Position numbers and translations under genes: made by a program
Notes under the pieces: generated by a model
Told to the model about the DNA's origin: nothing
The model's input: the letters and a program-made list of their open reading frames with translations, nothing else
Database searches by the model: none
Shown here: piece after piece, positions 1 to 13,451 of the stretch
How the letters are laid out: each line of letters opens with the position of its first letter
Numbering within the stretch: the first letter of the stretch is position 1
Origin: Pseudomonas sp. Ga0074129
GTDB taxonomy: Bacteria > Pseudomonadota > Gammaproteobacteria > Pseudomonadales > Pseudomonadaceae
DNA length: 64,000 nt
Reading direction: 5' to 3'
Assembly: GCA_001465025.1 (NCBI GenBank)
Contig: LNDO01000072.1
Location: 35,717 to 99,716 of the forward strand

Positions 1-165
1 CCGGTTGCGCTCTTTCAACTGCTGGTTTTCGCCTTGCTGATCAGCAATCTGCTGCTTGAGCTGAGTCACCTGCGCCAAGCTGCCATCGCCCAGCCACAGG
101 CGATACTGCAGGCCTGCCAGCAGAGCAATCAGCACAAAAAACACCCAGTAAGAGGTATTACGCAT
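1..165 (-). CDS. ftsB: Cell division protein FtsB, N-terminal part (cut by window edge)
   Basis: The first 55 codons are present and the rest lies beyond position 1. The product starts MRNTSYWVFFVLIALLAGLQ, a short cytoplasmic tail and one membrane span. A periplasmic segment rich in Gln, Glu and Leu follows (VTQLKQQIADQQGENQQL), the start of the coiled coil that pairs with FtsL in the FtsQLB divisome complex. The gene sits just downstream of eno on the same strand, the usual Pseudomonas order. The identification rests on topology, coiled-coil composition and this location. Confidence 0.9.
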   Translation of the reverse strand, partial: MRNTSYWVFFVLIALLAGLQYRLWLGDGSLAQVTQLKQQIADQQGENQQLKERNR

Positions 166-185
166 AGCAGGGAGAGATTCCGGAC

Positions 186-214
186 GAAAAAAGGGCGACT
201 CGCGCCGCCCCTCT
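186..214 (-). terminator. Possible terminator between eno and ftsB
   Basis: On the minus strand a short GC stem (GGGCG / CGCCC) with a roughly 8-nt loop is followed by six T residues. It lies just after the eno stop codon and before ftsB, so it may end eno transcripts or attenuate read-through into ftsB. The stem is only about five to six pairs. Confidence 0.45.
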
Positions 215-230
215 TTTACCACGCCTAAGA

Positions 231-1592
<1,362 letters not shown>

Positions 1593-1640
1593 TTACAAGC
1601 GATGCGCGATGTATCAAACCTGTGAGTAGGCGGACACCGG

Positions 1641-4166
<2,526 letters not shown>

Positions 4167-4202
4167 TCAATGCCGCCGGGGAAAGCGAAGGAATACCGAT
4201 GC

Positions 4203-4228
4203 GCCAATTGCATTACTACGCAATTGGC
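4203..4228 (-). other. Palindrome in the tilS-pyrG gap
   Basis: GCCAATTG and CAATTGGC face each other across a 10-base spacer. The hairpin lies about 70 bp before the pyrG start and about 75 bp after the tilS stop. There is no T tract next to the stem, so it is not a standard intrinsic terminator. It could be a leader structure, a protein site or a transcript end. Confidence 0.4.
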
Positions 4229-4302
4229 TCGCCTTGCCGATTCCCGGGGGAGTCGACAAAAGCGCTAGTAAGACGGGAGCGTAGTCTACCGGAAAGGCCT
4301 TA

Positions 4303-5616
4303 TCAGCTCAAACCTTGATCATTCGTCGGCGGCTGCCAGTGAAATTGCCACCCACTGCCGCCAGTGCCCTGCAGTCCCGCGAGGTTGGCGATGGCCATCA
4401 CCTGCCCGTCCAGACGCAGCAGCGGCAAACGGTCACGGACGAACGTCGGCACACGGCGCTCATTAAGCAGGCGTTTGAGATCGCGGTGGCCGCGCCCCGC
4501 TAAAAAGATTTTCTCTCCACCCCGGCGATAGCCCACCTGCCAGTGACCTGCAGGCAAAGCCCCCTCGATATACACATAACCATTACCGGGCAGCACAACG
4601 CGCTGACCAGGGCAAATGTCCTTTTCAAGCGGCTGCAGCGCGCCTAGCCAGTCACCCGCCAACCACCACAACTGGTCATGGCTGCGAAGCAACTTACCTG
4701 CCTTCAATTGCCACACGGGGGCGGCATCGTGAGTGGCGTCGCGCAGCGTCTGCCAGCTGGCCCAATGCTCACTGTCAGGCATTGCTGTTAATGGCCGCAA
4801 CCAATAACGCAGGGCATTACGCTGACGCGAGTCACTCAGCGAGCGCAGTGCCGGAAGTGCCAGCTGCGGTAAGCCCAACCAGGAAAACTCTTTAGACGCC
4901 ATTGCCGCATCGAGGTCTTGTTGCGCCAACTCATCGAGCAGTTGCTGCGCCTCAGTCAGGTGTACCGCGCTACGCGCCATGCTGTTAAGGGCCTGTGGCC
5001 AACGCTGGGTGAGCCTCGGTAGAACCTGGCGACGTAGGTAATTGCGCGAAAACCGCTCATCGGTATTTGATGGATCATCAACCCAGCGCAAACCATGCGC
5101 CTGCGCATAAGCCTCCAAGTCGGCGCGCGAACAGCCCAGCAATGGCCGCACTAAATGCCCAGCCGCCAATACACGGTTAACGGGCATCGCCGCCAAGCCC
5201 TGCACACCCGCCCCACGCAGCAGACGAAAGATCAACGTTTCCGCCTGATCATCGCGGTGCTGAGCCGTTAGCAGCACCTCATCCACACCCAAACGAGCCG
5301 CAAAGGCCGCATAACGCGCATCTCGCGCCGCCTGCTCCAGGCTTGCGCCAGGCTGCACCTGCACATACTCGACATGCAGCGGCACACCCAGGCTTGAGCA
5401 CAACGCGTGGCAATGCGCCGGCCAGGCGTCGGCCACAGCCTGCAAACCGTGATGAATATGAATGGCGGAAAGTGGCGGCAACACCTCGCGTTGCGCAAGG
5501 CCAGCCAAAAGGTGCAGCAGCACCGTGGAATCCAAACCACCGGACAAGGCAACACGCCAGGCCGGCGCTGAGCGCCAGGGAGCTAGAGATTCCAGCAGCC
5601 TGGCGCTCAGATCCAC
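4303..5616 (-). CDS. tilS: tRNA(Ile)-lysidine synthetase
   Basis: Attaches lysine to cytidine 34 of the CAU-anticodon tRNA-Ile so that it reads AUA. The 437-residue product carries the PP-loop ATPase motif SGGLDS at residues 25-30 and the LTAQHRDDQAET segment. The TilS substrate-binding region and a C-terminal domain (ERRVPTFVRDRLPLL) follow. The start is GTG at 5616, directly after the accA TAA (5617-5619), giving zero spacing and suggesting translational coupling. The accA-tilS pair is conserved in gammaproteobacteria. Confidence 0.96.
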   Translation of the reverse strand: MDLSARLLESLAPWRSAPAWRVALSGGLDSTVLLHLLAGLAQREVLPPLSAIHIHHGLQAVADAWPAHCHALCSSLGVPLHVEYVQVQPGASLEQAARDARYAAFAARLGVDEVLLTAQHRDDQAETLIFRLLRGAGVQGLAAMPVNRVLAAGHLVRPLLGCSRADLEAYAQAHGLRWVDDPSNTDERFSRNYLRRQVLPRLTQRWPQALNSMARSAVHLTEAQQLLDELAQQDLDAAMASKEFSWLGLPQLALPALRSLSDSRQRNALRYWLRPLTAMPDSEHWASWQTLRDATHDAAPVWQLKAGKLLRSHDQLWWLAGDWLGALQPLEKDICPGQRVVLPGNGYVYIEGALPAGHWQVGYRRGGEKIFLAGRGHRDLKRLLNERRVPTFVRDRLPLLRLDGQVMAIANLAGLQGTGGSGWQFHWQPPTNDQGLS

Positions 5617-6567
5617 TTAAGCGATGCCGTAGCTCATCAGGCGCTCATAACGACGCTTGAGCAGCGCATCGGTATCGAACCCCTTGAGGGTTTTCAATTG
5701 CGTCAGCAACGCTTGACGAATCGACTCGGCAGCGGCTGTCGGGTTGCTGTGCGCACCACCCAGTGGCTCACCGATAACCTGATCAACAATGCCCAAGCCT
5801 TTGAGGCGCTCCGCCGTGATACCCATGGCTTCAGCAGCATCGGGGGCTTTTTCAGCCGTTTTCCACAGGATCGAGGCGCAACCTTCCGGCGAAATGACTG
5901 AGTAGGTGGAGTACTGCAGCATGTTCAGCTGATCGCACACGCCAATAGCCAAAGCACCGCCGGAACCACCCTCACCGATTACTGTGGCGATGATTGGGGT
6001 TTTCAAGCGCGCCATAACGCGCAGGTTCCAGGCAATGGCTTCACTCTGGTTGCGCTCTTCTGCATCAATACCCGGGTAAGCACCCGGGGTATCAATAAAG
6101 GTCAAGATCGGCATTTTGAAGCGTTCAGCCATTTCCATCAGGCGGCAGGCTTTGCGGTAGCCCTCTGGACGCGGCATGCCAAAGTTGCGGCGCACTTTTT
6201 CGCGAATGTCACGCCCCTTCTGGTGCCCGATAACCATCACCGGCTCACCTTCCAGACGTGCAACACCGCCTACCAGAGCGGCGTCATCGGAGAAGTGGCG
6301 ATCGCCATGCAGCTCGTCGAACTCGGTAAAAATGTGCTGCAGATAATCAAGGGTGTAGGGCCGGCGCGGATGACGCGCCAATTGGGCGATCTGCCAGCTG
6401 CTCAAACTGCCGAAAATGCTTTCGGTCAACGAGTTGCTTTTGTCCTGCAGGCGAGCAATTTCATCACTGATGTTCAACGAGTTGTCGTTACCGACCAGGC
6501 GAAGCTCTTCGATCTTGGCTTGCAGGTCGGCGATCGGCTGTTCGAAATCGAGAAAATTCGGGTTCAT
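5617..6567 (-). CDS. accA: Acetyl-CoA carboxylase carboxyltransferase subunit alpha
   Basis: With AccD forms the carboxyltransferase half of acetyl-CoA carboxylase, the committed step of fatty acid synthesis. The 316-residue protein shows the crotonase-fold signatures [22 protein letters not shown] and [14 protein letters not shown] and the family start [12 protein letters not shown]. The frame is open nine codons further upstream; ATG at 6567 fits the conserved N terminus, with MTM at 6573 as alternative. It lies between dnaE (upstream, 166 bp gap) and tilS (directly abutting). Confidence 0.97.
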   Translation of the reverse strand: MNPNFLDFEQPIADLQAKIEELRLVGNDNSLNISDEIARLQDKSNSLTESIFGSLSSWQIAQLARHPRRPYTLDYLQHIFTEFDELHGDRHFSDDAALVGGVARLEGEPVMVIGHQKGRDIREKVRRNFGMPRPEGYRKACRLMEMAERFKMPILTFIDTPGAYPGIDAEERNQSEAIAWNLRVMARLKTPIIATVIGEGGSGGALAIGVCDQLNMLQYSTYSVISPEGCASILWKTAEKAPDAAEAMGITAERLKGLGIVDQVIGEPLGGAHSNPTAAAESIRQALLTQLKTLKGFDTDALLKRRYERLMSYGIA

Positions 6568-6712
6568 AGTCATCCGTCTTGCGTCGACGGCCAAGTGGCC
6601 GGGAGCTGTATCCGTTATCGCGCCCTACCTTATAGCAGCAGGCGCATTCAGGTCGACACCCGGAGCAGCATGAAAATCATCACACGCACCCCTGTGGTAT
6701 CACGACCGAAGA

Positions 6713-6730
6713 GCGAGGCCATTGCCTCGC
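6713..6730 (-). other. Hairpin just after dnaE
   Basis: GCGAGGC and GCCTCGC form a seven-bp stem with a four-base loop three bases after the dnaE stop codon. There is no run of T after it, so it may stabilise the dnaE 3' end rather than terminate. The rest of the dnaE-accA gap shows no gene. Confidence 0.4.
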
Positions 6731-6733
6731 CAA

Positions 6734-9700
6734 TCAGCGGTAGTGCAGAAAGACGTTGTCGCGGCCGAACTGGTCACGCAATGCTTGAATCAGTCCATCC
6801 GCAGGTTCAATTCGCCAATCATCACCAAACTGTAATTGCGCCTTGGCCTGCTCGCCGCTGTATTCAACGGAGATTGGACAAGCACCCCGATAACGCCCAC
6901 AGAGCTCAGCCAGCCAGCGCAAGCGATCGCCCTGCAACGCACTGCTGGCAACCTTCAGGCGCAGGCTATCAGCCAGTCCCGTGCGGGCTTCTTCCAGGCT
7001 CATTACACGCTTGGCGCGCAGACGCAGGCCGCCGGAAAAATCATCATTGCTGACTTCGCCTTCGACCACCACCAAAGCATCGGTTTGCAGCAAGGCTTGC
7101 GCGGTGTTGAAGGCCTCGGCAAACAGGGACGCCTCAATGCGTCCAGAGCGATCATCGAGGGTGATAAAACCCATCTTGTCGCCCTTCTTGTTCTTCATTA
7201 CGCGCAGGTTGACCACCAGCCCGGCAATCGTCTGATCGCCGCGCGCTGCCTTCAGATCAACAATGCGCTGGCGGGCAAAACGCCGCACTTCGCCTTCGTA
7301 CTCATCAATCGGATGGCCGGTCAGGTACAGCCCAAGGGTGTCTTTTTCACCCTTAAGGCGCTCTTTCAAATTCAGTTCACGGGCACGCAAGTGATTGGCA
7401 TACACGTCGGCTTCGGCATCAGCAAAAACGCCACCGAAGAGGTCCATGTGCCCGCTTTCAGCACTGCGCGCGGTCTGCTCAGCCGCCTGCACCGCCTCTT
7501 CCAGCGCCGCCAGCAGCACGGCGCGGTTACGGTCAATATTGGCCTTGTAGGCTTTGAGCTCTTCGTGGAAGTGCGGGCCGAGACGATCGAGCGCGCCGCT
7601 GCGAACCAACGCATCCAGGGTGCGCTTGTTGATGCGTTTGAGGTCGGCACGGGCGCAGAAATCGAACAGATCCTTGAACGGCCCATCCTTGCGTGCCTCG
7701 ACGATAGCCTCTACCGGCCCTTCGCCCACGCCCTTGATCGCGCCCAGGCCGTAAACAATCCAGCCTTCGTTGTTAACCGTAAACTTGAACTCGGAGATAT
7801 TCACATCCGGCGCGTCGAGGCGCAGCTTCATGCTGCGACATTCCTCGATTAGGGTGACCACCTTGTCGGTGTTGTGCATATCCGCCGAGAGCACAGCCGC
7901 CATAAAGGCCGCTGAATGGTGTGCCTTGAGCCAGGCGGTCTGATACGAAAGCAGCCCATACGCTGCCGAGTGCGACTTGTTAAAGCCGTAACCGGCGAAC
8001 TTTTCCACCAAGTCAAAGATGTTGCCCGCCAAGTTGGCATCAATGCCATTGCTGGCGCAGCCTTCAATAAAGCCACCGCGCTGCTTGGCCATCTCCTCGG
8101 GCTTTTTCTTACCCATGGCGCGGCGCAGCATGTCTGCACCACCCAGGGTGTAGCCCGCCATCACCTGGGCAATCTGCATCACCTGTTCCTGATACAGGAT
8201 GATGCCGTAGGTCGGCTTCAGGACCGGTTCCAGGCCTGCGTACTGATAGTCCTGATGCGGGTAGGAAATCGGCTCGCGACCGTGCTTACGGTTAATAAAG
8301 TCGTCCACCATGCCCGATTGCAGCGGGCCTGGGCGGAACAGAGCCACCAGTGCGATCATGTCTTCCAGGCAGTCGGGCTTGAGCTTTTTGATCAGCTCCT
8401 TCATGCCGCGCGATTCAAGCTGGAACACCGCCGTGGTCTCGGCTTTCTGCAGCATGCTGAACGTCGGCTTATCGTCCAGCGGGATAAAATCGATATTCAG
8501 ATCCGGCAAGCCCTGCTTGGCCTGCTCGCGGTTGATGGTCTCCATCGCCCACTTGATGATGGTCAGGGTGCGCAGGCCAAGGAAGTCGAACTTAACCAGC
8601 CCGGCGGATTCCACGTCGTCCTTGTCAAACTGGGTGACCAGGCCGCCGCCTTCGTCATCGCAGGCAATCGGCGAGAAGTCGGTGAGTTTGGTTGGCGCGA
8701 TAACCACACCGCCCGCGTGCTTGCCGGTGCCGCGACAGATGCCTTCGAGCTTGAGCGACATTTCCCAGATTTCCCGGGCGTCTTCGTCAACTTTGAGGAA
8801 GTCGCGCAGCGGCTCCTCCATCTCGTAGGCCTTCTCCAACGTCATGCCGACTTCGAAGGGAATCATCTTCGACAGGCGATCCGCCAAGCCGTAGGACTTG
8901 CCCTGCGCCCGCGCCACGTCGCGCACTACCGCCTTGGCCGCCATGGTGCCGAAGGTGATGATCTGGCTCACGGCGTTACGGCCGTATTTCTCGGCCACGT
9001 AATCGATCACGCGGTCGCGGCCGTCCATGCAGAAGTCAACGTCGAAGTCGGGCATGGAGACCCGTTCCGGGTTGAGGAAACGCTCGAACAGCAGGTCATA
9101 GGCCAGTGGGTCGAGGTCGGTGATCTTCTGCACGTAGGCCACCAGCGAACCGGCACCTGAACCACGGCCCGGACCCACCGGCACGCCGTTGTTTTTCGCC
9201 CACTTGATGAAGTCCATTACGATCAGGAAATAACCGGGGAAGCCCATCTGGATGATGATATCCAGCTCGAAATTCAACCGATCGATGTAGACCTGACGCT
9301 TCTCTGGGTAATTGGGCGTGGTGGCCTCAGGCCAAAGCACCGCTAGACGTTCTTCCAACCCCTCGAACGAGACCTGACGAAAGTATTCGTCCATGGTCAT
9401 GCCGGCTGGCACGGGGAAATCTGGCAGGAAGTATTTGCCGAGTTGCACATCGATATTGCAACGCTTGGCAATCTCGACGGTATTTTCCAGCGCCTCCGGC
9501 AGATCACTGAATAATTCCGCCATTTCCTGCGGGCTTTTCAGGTACTGCTGATCGGAATAGGTGCGCAGGCGGCGTGGGTCATCCAAGCTGCGGCCTTCAC
9601 CGATGCACACGCGGGTTTCGTGAGCGGCGAAATCATCCTGCTTGATAAAGCGTACATCGTTGGTCGCCACCAGTGGCGCGCCAACCTTATCGGCCAGCGC

Positions 9701-10255
9701 CACAGCGGCATGTAAATGTTCTTCGTCGTTGACCCGATTGGTGCGCTGCACTTCCAGATAAAACCGCTCGGGGAAGACCGCCATCCACTCACGCAGCAAC
9801 GCCTCGGCTTTGGCCTGTTCGCCATCGAGTAAGGCGTGGCCGACTTCGCCTTCTTTTGCGCCAGATAGGACAATCAGTCCTTCGGCCGCTTCCTTAACCC
9901 AATCACGCTGGATGATGACTAGATCATTGCTCTGCCCTTCACTCCAGCCGCGCGAGACCAGTTCAGTGAGGTTGCGATAACCTTTGGCATTCATCGCAAG
10001 CAAGGTCATGCGGCTCAGCGGGCCATCTTCATCGGCACTGGCCAACCAGATGTCGGCACCGCAGATCGGCTTGATCCCGCCGCCCATGGCCGCCTTATAG
10101 AACTTCACCAATGAGCACATGTTGCTCATATCGGTGACCGCCACCGCGGGCATCCCAGCGGCAGCCACTGACTTGATCAAGGGCTTGATCCGCACCAGCC
10201 CGTCTACCAGGGAAAACTCAGTGTGCAATCGCAGGTGGACGAACGAGGCGGTCAT
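6734..10255 (-). CDS. dnaE: DNA polymerase III subunit alpha
   Basis: Catalytic subunit of the replicative polymerase. The 1173-residue product has the usual length and domain order: PHP domain (starts SFVHLRLHTEFSLVDG), palm with PDFDVDFCMDGRDRVIDYV (catalytic Asp residues), fingers (GYGFNKSHSAAYGLLSYQTAWLK), a helix-hairpin-helix region (FCARADLKRINKRTLDALV) and an OB-fold (IAGLVVNLRVMKNKKGDKMGF). ATG at 10255 gives MTASFVHLRLH; the frame is open five codons further upstream. It lies downstream of rnhB; the heptamer array at 10311-10392 sits in its leader. Confidence 0.98.
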   Translation of the reverse strand: MTASFVHLRLHTEFSLVDGLVRIKPLIKSVAAAGMPAVAVTDMSNMCSLVKFYKAAMGGGIKPICGADIWLASADEDGPLSRMTLLAMNAKGYRNLTELVSRGWSEGQSNDLVIIQRDWVKEAAEGLIVLSGAKEGEVGHALLDGEQAKAEALLREWMAVFPERFYLEVQRTNRVNDEEHLHAAVALADKVGAPLVATNDVRFIKQDDFAAHETRVCIGEGRSLDDPRRLRTYSDQQYLKSPQEMAELFSDLPEALENTVEIAKRCNIDVQLGKYFLPDFPVPAGMTMDEYFRQVSFEGLEERLAVLWPEATTPNYPEKRQVYIDRLNFELDIIIQMGFPGYFLIVMDFIKWAKNNGVPVGPGRGSGAGSLVAYVQKITDLDPLAYDLLFERFLNPERVSMPDFDVDFCMDGRDRVIDYVAEKYGRNAVSQIITFGTMAAKAVVRDVARAQGKSYGLADRLSKMIPFEVGMTLEKAYEMEEPLRDFLKVDEDAREIWEMSLKLEGICRGTGKHAGGVVIAPTKLTDFSPIACDDEGGGLVTQFDKDDVESAGLVKFDFLGLRTLTIIKWAMETINREQAKQGLPDLNIDFIPLDDKPTFSMLQKAETTAVFQLESRGMKELIKKLKPDCLEDMIALVALFRPGPLQSGMVDDFINRKHGREPISYPHQDYQYAGLEPVLKPTYGIILYQEQVMQIAQVMAGYTLGGADMLRRAMGKKKPEEMAKQRGGFIEGCASNGIDANLAGNIFDLVEKFAGYGFNKSHSAAYGLLSYQTAWLKAHHSAAFMAAVLSADMHNTDKVVTLIEECRSMKLRLDAPDVNISEFKFTVNNEGWIVYGLGAIKGVGEGPVEAIVEARKDGPFKDLFDFCARADLKRINKRTLDALVRSGALDRLGPHFHEELKAYKANIDRNRAVLLAALEEAVQAAEQTARSAESGHMDLFGGVFADAEADVYANHLRARELNLKERLKGEKDTLGLYLTGHPIDEYEGEVRRFARQRIVDLKAARGDQTIAGLVVNLRVMKNKKGDKMGFITLDDRSGRIEASLFAEAFNTAQALLQTDALVVVEGEVSNDDFSGGLRLRAKRVMSLEEARTGLADSLRLKVASSALQGDRLRWLAELCGRYRGACPISVEYSGEQAKAQLQFGDDWRIEPADGLIQALRDQFGRDNVFLHYR

Positions 10256-10310
10256 AGCAGTCCTATACAAAACGCAGAATCATCAAGGCAGGGATTGTAC
10301 AACTTAGGCA

Positions 10311-10392
10311 GCTGCAAGCTGCAAGCTGCAAGCTGCAAGCTGCAAGCTGCAAGCTGCAAGCTGCAAGCTGCAAGCTGCAAGCTGCAAGCTGC
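10311..10392. repeat. Heptamer tandem repeat (GCTGCAA)n upstream of dnaE
   Basis: Eleven exact copies of the 7-bp unit GCTGCAA run head to tail from 10311 to 10387, followed by a partial unit GCTGC. The array lies about 55 bp before the dnaE start and within the 200-bp rnhB-dnaE gap. A decayed relative (GCAGCTTGAAGCTTATGG) overlaps the rnhB stop codon near 10443-10460. Arrays of this sort are common between genes in Pseudomonas and change length by slippage. Confidence 0.95.
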
Positions 10393-10454
10393 TCAGTGTG
10401 CGGGTTAAGACCTCGCCGGGCTCAAACTGTTTCTGGGCACGCGCAGCTTGAAGC

Positions 10455-11054
10455 TTATGGCTGCTCCAACAGGACACGCACAGGCGCGAAGGAGCGCCGA
10501 TGAATCGGCGTGGGGCCCAAGCGGCGCAGTGCTTCCAGATGAACCGGCGTGGGATAGCCTTTGTGTCCGGCGATGCCATAGCCGGGGTACTGCTGATCCA
10601 GCAATTGCATTTCCCGGTCACGGGTGACCTTGGCCAGAATTGAGGCGGCAGCAATGGCCGGAACCTGGCTATCACCTTTAACCACCGCAGCACTGGGCAC
10701 TTGCAGTTTCGGGCAGCGATTACCGTCAATCAGCGCCAGGCGCGGTGTAACACTGAGCCCCTCGACCGCACGCTGCATCGCCAGCATGGTCGCCTGCAGG
10801 ATGTTCAGCCGATCAATTTCTTCCACTTCAGCACGGGCGATGCACCAGGCCAGGGCTTTTTCGCAGATTTCATCGAAGAGTTTTTCGCGACGTGCTTCGC
10901 TGAGTTTTTTCGAGTCATTCAGGCCCAAGATCGGCCGCGCCGGATCAAGAATGACCGCTGCCGTGACCACTGCGCCGCAAAGCGGGCCGCGCCCGACTTC
11001 ATCGACACCGGCAACCAGCGACTCCACCAGACTGAAATCCATACCCAGTTGCAT
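10455..11054 (-). CDS. rnhB: Ribonuclease HII
   Basis: Cleaves RNA in RNA-DNA hybrids, including single ribonucleotides left by the polymerase. The 199-residue protein has the conserved N-terminal [12 protein letters not shown] with the first catalytic Asp-Glu pair, LNDSKKLS, the Asp in LIDGNRCP, and [11 protein letters not shown] with the last Asp. It overlaps the lpxB stop by four bases (ATGA), so it is translated in the lpx operon. MDFS five residues in is an alternative start. Its stop codon lies inside repeat-like sequence. Confidence 0.96.
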   Translation of the reverse strand: MQLGMDFSLVESLVAGVDEVGRGPLCGAVVTAAVILDPARPILGLNDSKKLSEARREKLFDEICEKALAWCIARAEVEEIDRLNILQATMLAMQRAVEGLSVTPRLALIDGNRCPKLQVPSAAVVKGDSQVPAIAAASILAKVTRDREMQLLDQQYPGYGIAGHKGYPTPVHLEALRRLGPTPIHRRSFAPVRVLLEQP

Positions 11055-12187
11055 CAGCGTCGCCCGCAGAGATCAAGCACCGCTTGCGCAGCCTGCACTG
11101 ACGCGTCGCGGCGCAAGGCGCGGTGGATCACATCAAAACCTTCGGTTTGCACTTCGCCACCTTCCAGCAGAGGTGCCAGTAGCTGAGCCAAGGCCTCGGG
11201 CGTTGCGGCGTCCTGAATCAGCTCGGGAACCAGCAAGCGCTCGGCCAATAGATTGGGCAGCGAGATATAGGCGCTGGTAACCAAGCGTTTAAGGATTCGA
11301 TAAGTCAGCGGAGCCACCTTATAGGCAACCACCATCGGCCGTTTGAACAGCAGGGCCTCAAGCGTCGCCGTACCCGATGCAATCAGCACCGCATCACAGG
11401 CGGCCAAGGCTTCGTGGGAGCGGCCATCGAGCAGGGTCAGTGGCACATCACGCCCCACCAACATCTGCTCAAGCTGAGCACGCCGCTCAGGGCTGGAGCA
11501 CGGCAGCACAAACTGAATGCCCGGACGCAAGGTGCGCAAGCGCACAGCCGCGTCGAGAAAGAGATTGCCCAGCCGCGCCACTTCACCGCCACGGCTGCCC
11601 GGCATAAGGGCAACAACCGGCTGATCCTGAAACAGATTAAGCGCTTCGCGCGCCGCTGCACGATCGGCCTGCTGCGGAATGGTATCTGCCAGCGGATGAC
11701 CGACAAAGCGTACCGGCACCTGATGATCGGTATAGAACTGCGCCTCAAAGGGGAACAGCGTGAGCATCAGGTCGCAGGCTTGACGAATTTTTAGCACGCG
11801 TTTTTGCCGCCACGCCCACACGGAAGGGCTGACGTAATGCACGGTCTTGATCCCCGCCTGGCGCAACTTGAGTTCAACCGTGAGATTGAAATCCGGTGCG
11901 TCAATGCCGATGAATACATCAGGCTTGGCGTCAATCAAACTGCTGATCAAGCGTTTACGCCGCGACATTAGCTCAGGCAGACGGCCAAGCACCTCGACTA
12001 ACCCCATCACCGATAGACGCTCCATCGGGAAGTAGGAGTTAAGCCCTTGGGCTTGCATCAGCGGGCCGCCGACACCGATAAATTCGATCTGAGGGTATTG
12101 GGCCTTGAGGGCCTGCATCAGGCCCGCACCGAGAATATCGCCAGACGCCTCGCCGGCGACCAGCGCGACACGCATCAGGTCAGTCAT
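11054..12187 (-). CDS. lpxB: Lipid-A-disaccharide synthase
   Basis: Membrane-associated glycosyltransferase that joins lipid X to UDP-2,3-diacylglucosamine to make the tetra-acyl disaccharide of lipid A. The 377-residue protein begins with [18 protein letters not shown], the LpxB signature. It also has [31 protein letters not shown] and [10 protein letters not shown], all characteristic of the family. It follows lpxA by a few bases and overlaps rnhB by four. Confidence 0.97.
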   Translation of the reverse strand: MTDLMRVALVAGEASGDILGAGLMQALKAQYPQIEFIGVGGPLMQAQGLNSYFPMERLSVMGLVEVLGRLPELMSRRKRLISSLIDAKPDVFIGIDAPDFNLTVELKLRQAGIKTVHYVSPSVWAWRQKRVLKIRQACDLMLTLFPFEAQFYTDHQVPVRFVGHPLADTIPQQADRAAAREALNLFQDQPVVALMPGSRGGEVARLGNLFLDAAVRLRTLRPGIQFVLPCSSPERRAQLEQMLVGRDVPLTLLDGRSHEALAACDAVLIASGTATLEALLFKRPMVVAYKVAPLTYRILKRLVTSAYISLPNLLAERLLVPELIQDAATPEALAQLLAPLLEGGEVQTEGFDVIHRALRRDASVQAAQAVLDLCGRR

Positions 12188-12190
12188 AAA

Positions 12191-12967
12191 TTATCGGGTT
12201 ATGCCGCGGCTGGAAGCCTGGATGGAGTCGCGAAAAACGGCCACTTCGGGAAAGGCTGCAGCAGACTCGGCCAACTCGGCCAGCGCTTGTTCTATCGTCA
12301 GCCCCTGGCGATAGACAATTTTGTAAGCACGACGCAGTTCGGCAATGGCCTCAGGGCTAAAGCCACGGCGGCGCATGCCTTCAAAATTCATGCTGCGCGC
12401 TTCGGCGGGGTTACCGGACACCGTGACATAGGCCGGTACGTCTTTACCGATCGCGGTGCCCATGGCCGCGAAGGAGTGAGCGCCGATTCGGCAAAACTGA
12501 TGCACCAGCGTGTAGCCGGAGAGAATTGCCCAATCATCAATATGCACATGCCCGGCGAGGGCGACGTTATTGACCAAGATGCAGTGGTTGCCCACCACAC
12601 TGTCATGGCCGATGTGGGCGTAGGCCATGATCAGGTTGTGATCACCTACAGTGGTCTCGTCACGGTCCTGGATGGTGCCGCGGTGCATGGTCACGCCTTC
12701 GCGGATGATGTTGTGGTCACCAATCACCAAGCGAGTCGGCTCACCTTTGTACTTTCGATCTGGGGTGTCCTCGCCCAGCGAGGAGAATTGGTAAACACGG
12801 TTGTGCTTACCAATGCGAGTCGGCCCCTTGATGATGACGTTGGGACCAATCACGGTTCCCTCACCGATTTCAACATCGGCCCCTACACTCGACCAAGGGC
12901 CGACGACAACGTCGTCAGCCAGCTTGGCGCCGGGATCAATGATGGCGCGAGGGTCAATCAAACTCAT
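12191..12967 (-). CDS. lpxA: UDP-N-acetylglucosamine acyltransferase
   Basis: First step of lipid A synthesis: moves a 3-hydroxyacyl chain from acyl carrier protein to the 3-hydroxyl of UDP-GlcNAc. The 258-residue product is mostly a left-handed beta helix of hexapeptide repeats (for example [20 protein letters not shown]), with the active-site His region in the middle and a helical C-terminal domain. It overlaps the fabZ stop codon by four bases (ATGA), the conserved lpxD-fabZ-lpxA-lpxB arrangement. Confidence 0.97.
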   Translation of the reverse strand: MSLIDPRAIIDPGAKLADDVVVGPWSSVGADVEIGEGTVIGPNVIIKGPTRIGKHNRVYQFSSLGEDTPDRKYKGEPTRLVIGDHNIIREGVTMHRGTIQDRDETTVGDHNLIMAYAHIGHDSVVGNHCILVNNVALAGHVHIDDWAILSGYTLVHQFCRIGAHSFAAMGTAIGKDVPAYVTVSGNPAEARSMNFEGMRRRGFSPEAIAELRRAYKIVYRQGLTIEQALAELAESAAAFPEVAVFRDSIQASSRGITR

Positions 12968-13404
12968 ATTTTACGTTCCGCACAGATGATTTCAGCCGAA
13001 CACACTTCCTTGCCGTCGACAATGGCCTTGCACTCGAACTTCCATATGCTGCGTTTGTTACTTAGGTACTTGGCTTCCAGCTGAAGCTGATCACCTGGCA
13101 CTACTGGCTGGCGAAAGCGTAGCTTGTCGGAGCCAACAAAGTAATACAGCGTGCCATCAGATGGTTTCATGTTCATCATTTTGAAACCAAGAATGCCAGC
13201 GGCCTGAGCCATGGCTTCGATGATCAGCACACCCGGCATAATCGGGTGCTCAGGGAAGTGTCCGTTGAAGAATGGCTCGTTGATGCTGACATTCTTGTAG
13301 GCACGAATGGACTTGCCCTCAAGATCGAGCTCAGCCACACGGTCCACCAACAGGAACGGGTAGCGATGCGGCAAGTATTCGCGAATCTGGTTAATGTCCA
13401 TCAT
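12964..13404 (-). CDS. fabZ: 3-hydroxyacyl-ACP dehydratase FabZ
   Basis: Dehydrates 3-hydroxyacyl-ACP in fatty acid elongation and competes with LpxA and LpxD for the same substrate, which is why the genes travel together. The 146-residue hot-dog-fold protein has [14 protein letters not shown], with the catalytic His, and [20 protein letters not shown], with the catalytic Glu region. The start is ATG-ATG at 13404; either Met is possible. Confidence 0.97.
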   Translation of the reverse strand: MMDINQIREYLPHRYPFLLVDRVAELDLEGKSIRAYKNVSINEPFFNGHFPEHPIMPGVLIIEAMAQAAGILGFKMMNMKPSDGTLYYFVGSDKLRFRQPVVPGDQLQLEAKYLSNKRSIWKFECKAIVDGKEVCSAEIICAERKI

Positions 13405-13451
13405 GTGCAGAGAAGCCTGTAAGAGAAAAAAGAGAAGCCGGATGAACCGGC

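Noticed and set aside
10311-10392. Possible CRISPR or regulatory iteron array
   Set aside because: Units are 7 bp with no spacers, so not CRISPR; no replication initiator or plasmid context, so not iterons.
10304-10729. Open frame running from rnhB through the heptamer array
   Set aside because: The reading is an out-of-frame shadow of rnhB that continues into the repeat; its C-terminal AACSLQL repeats are just the translated heptamer.
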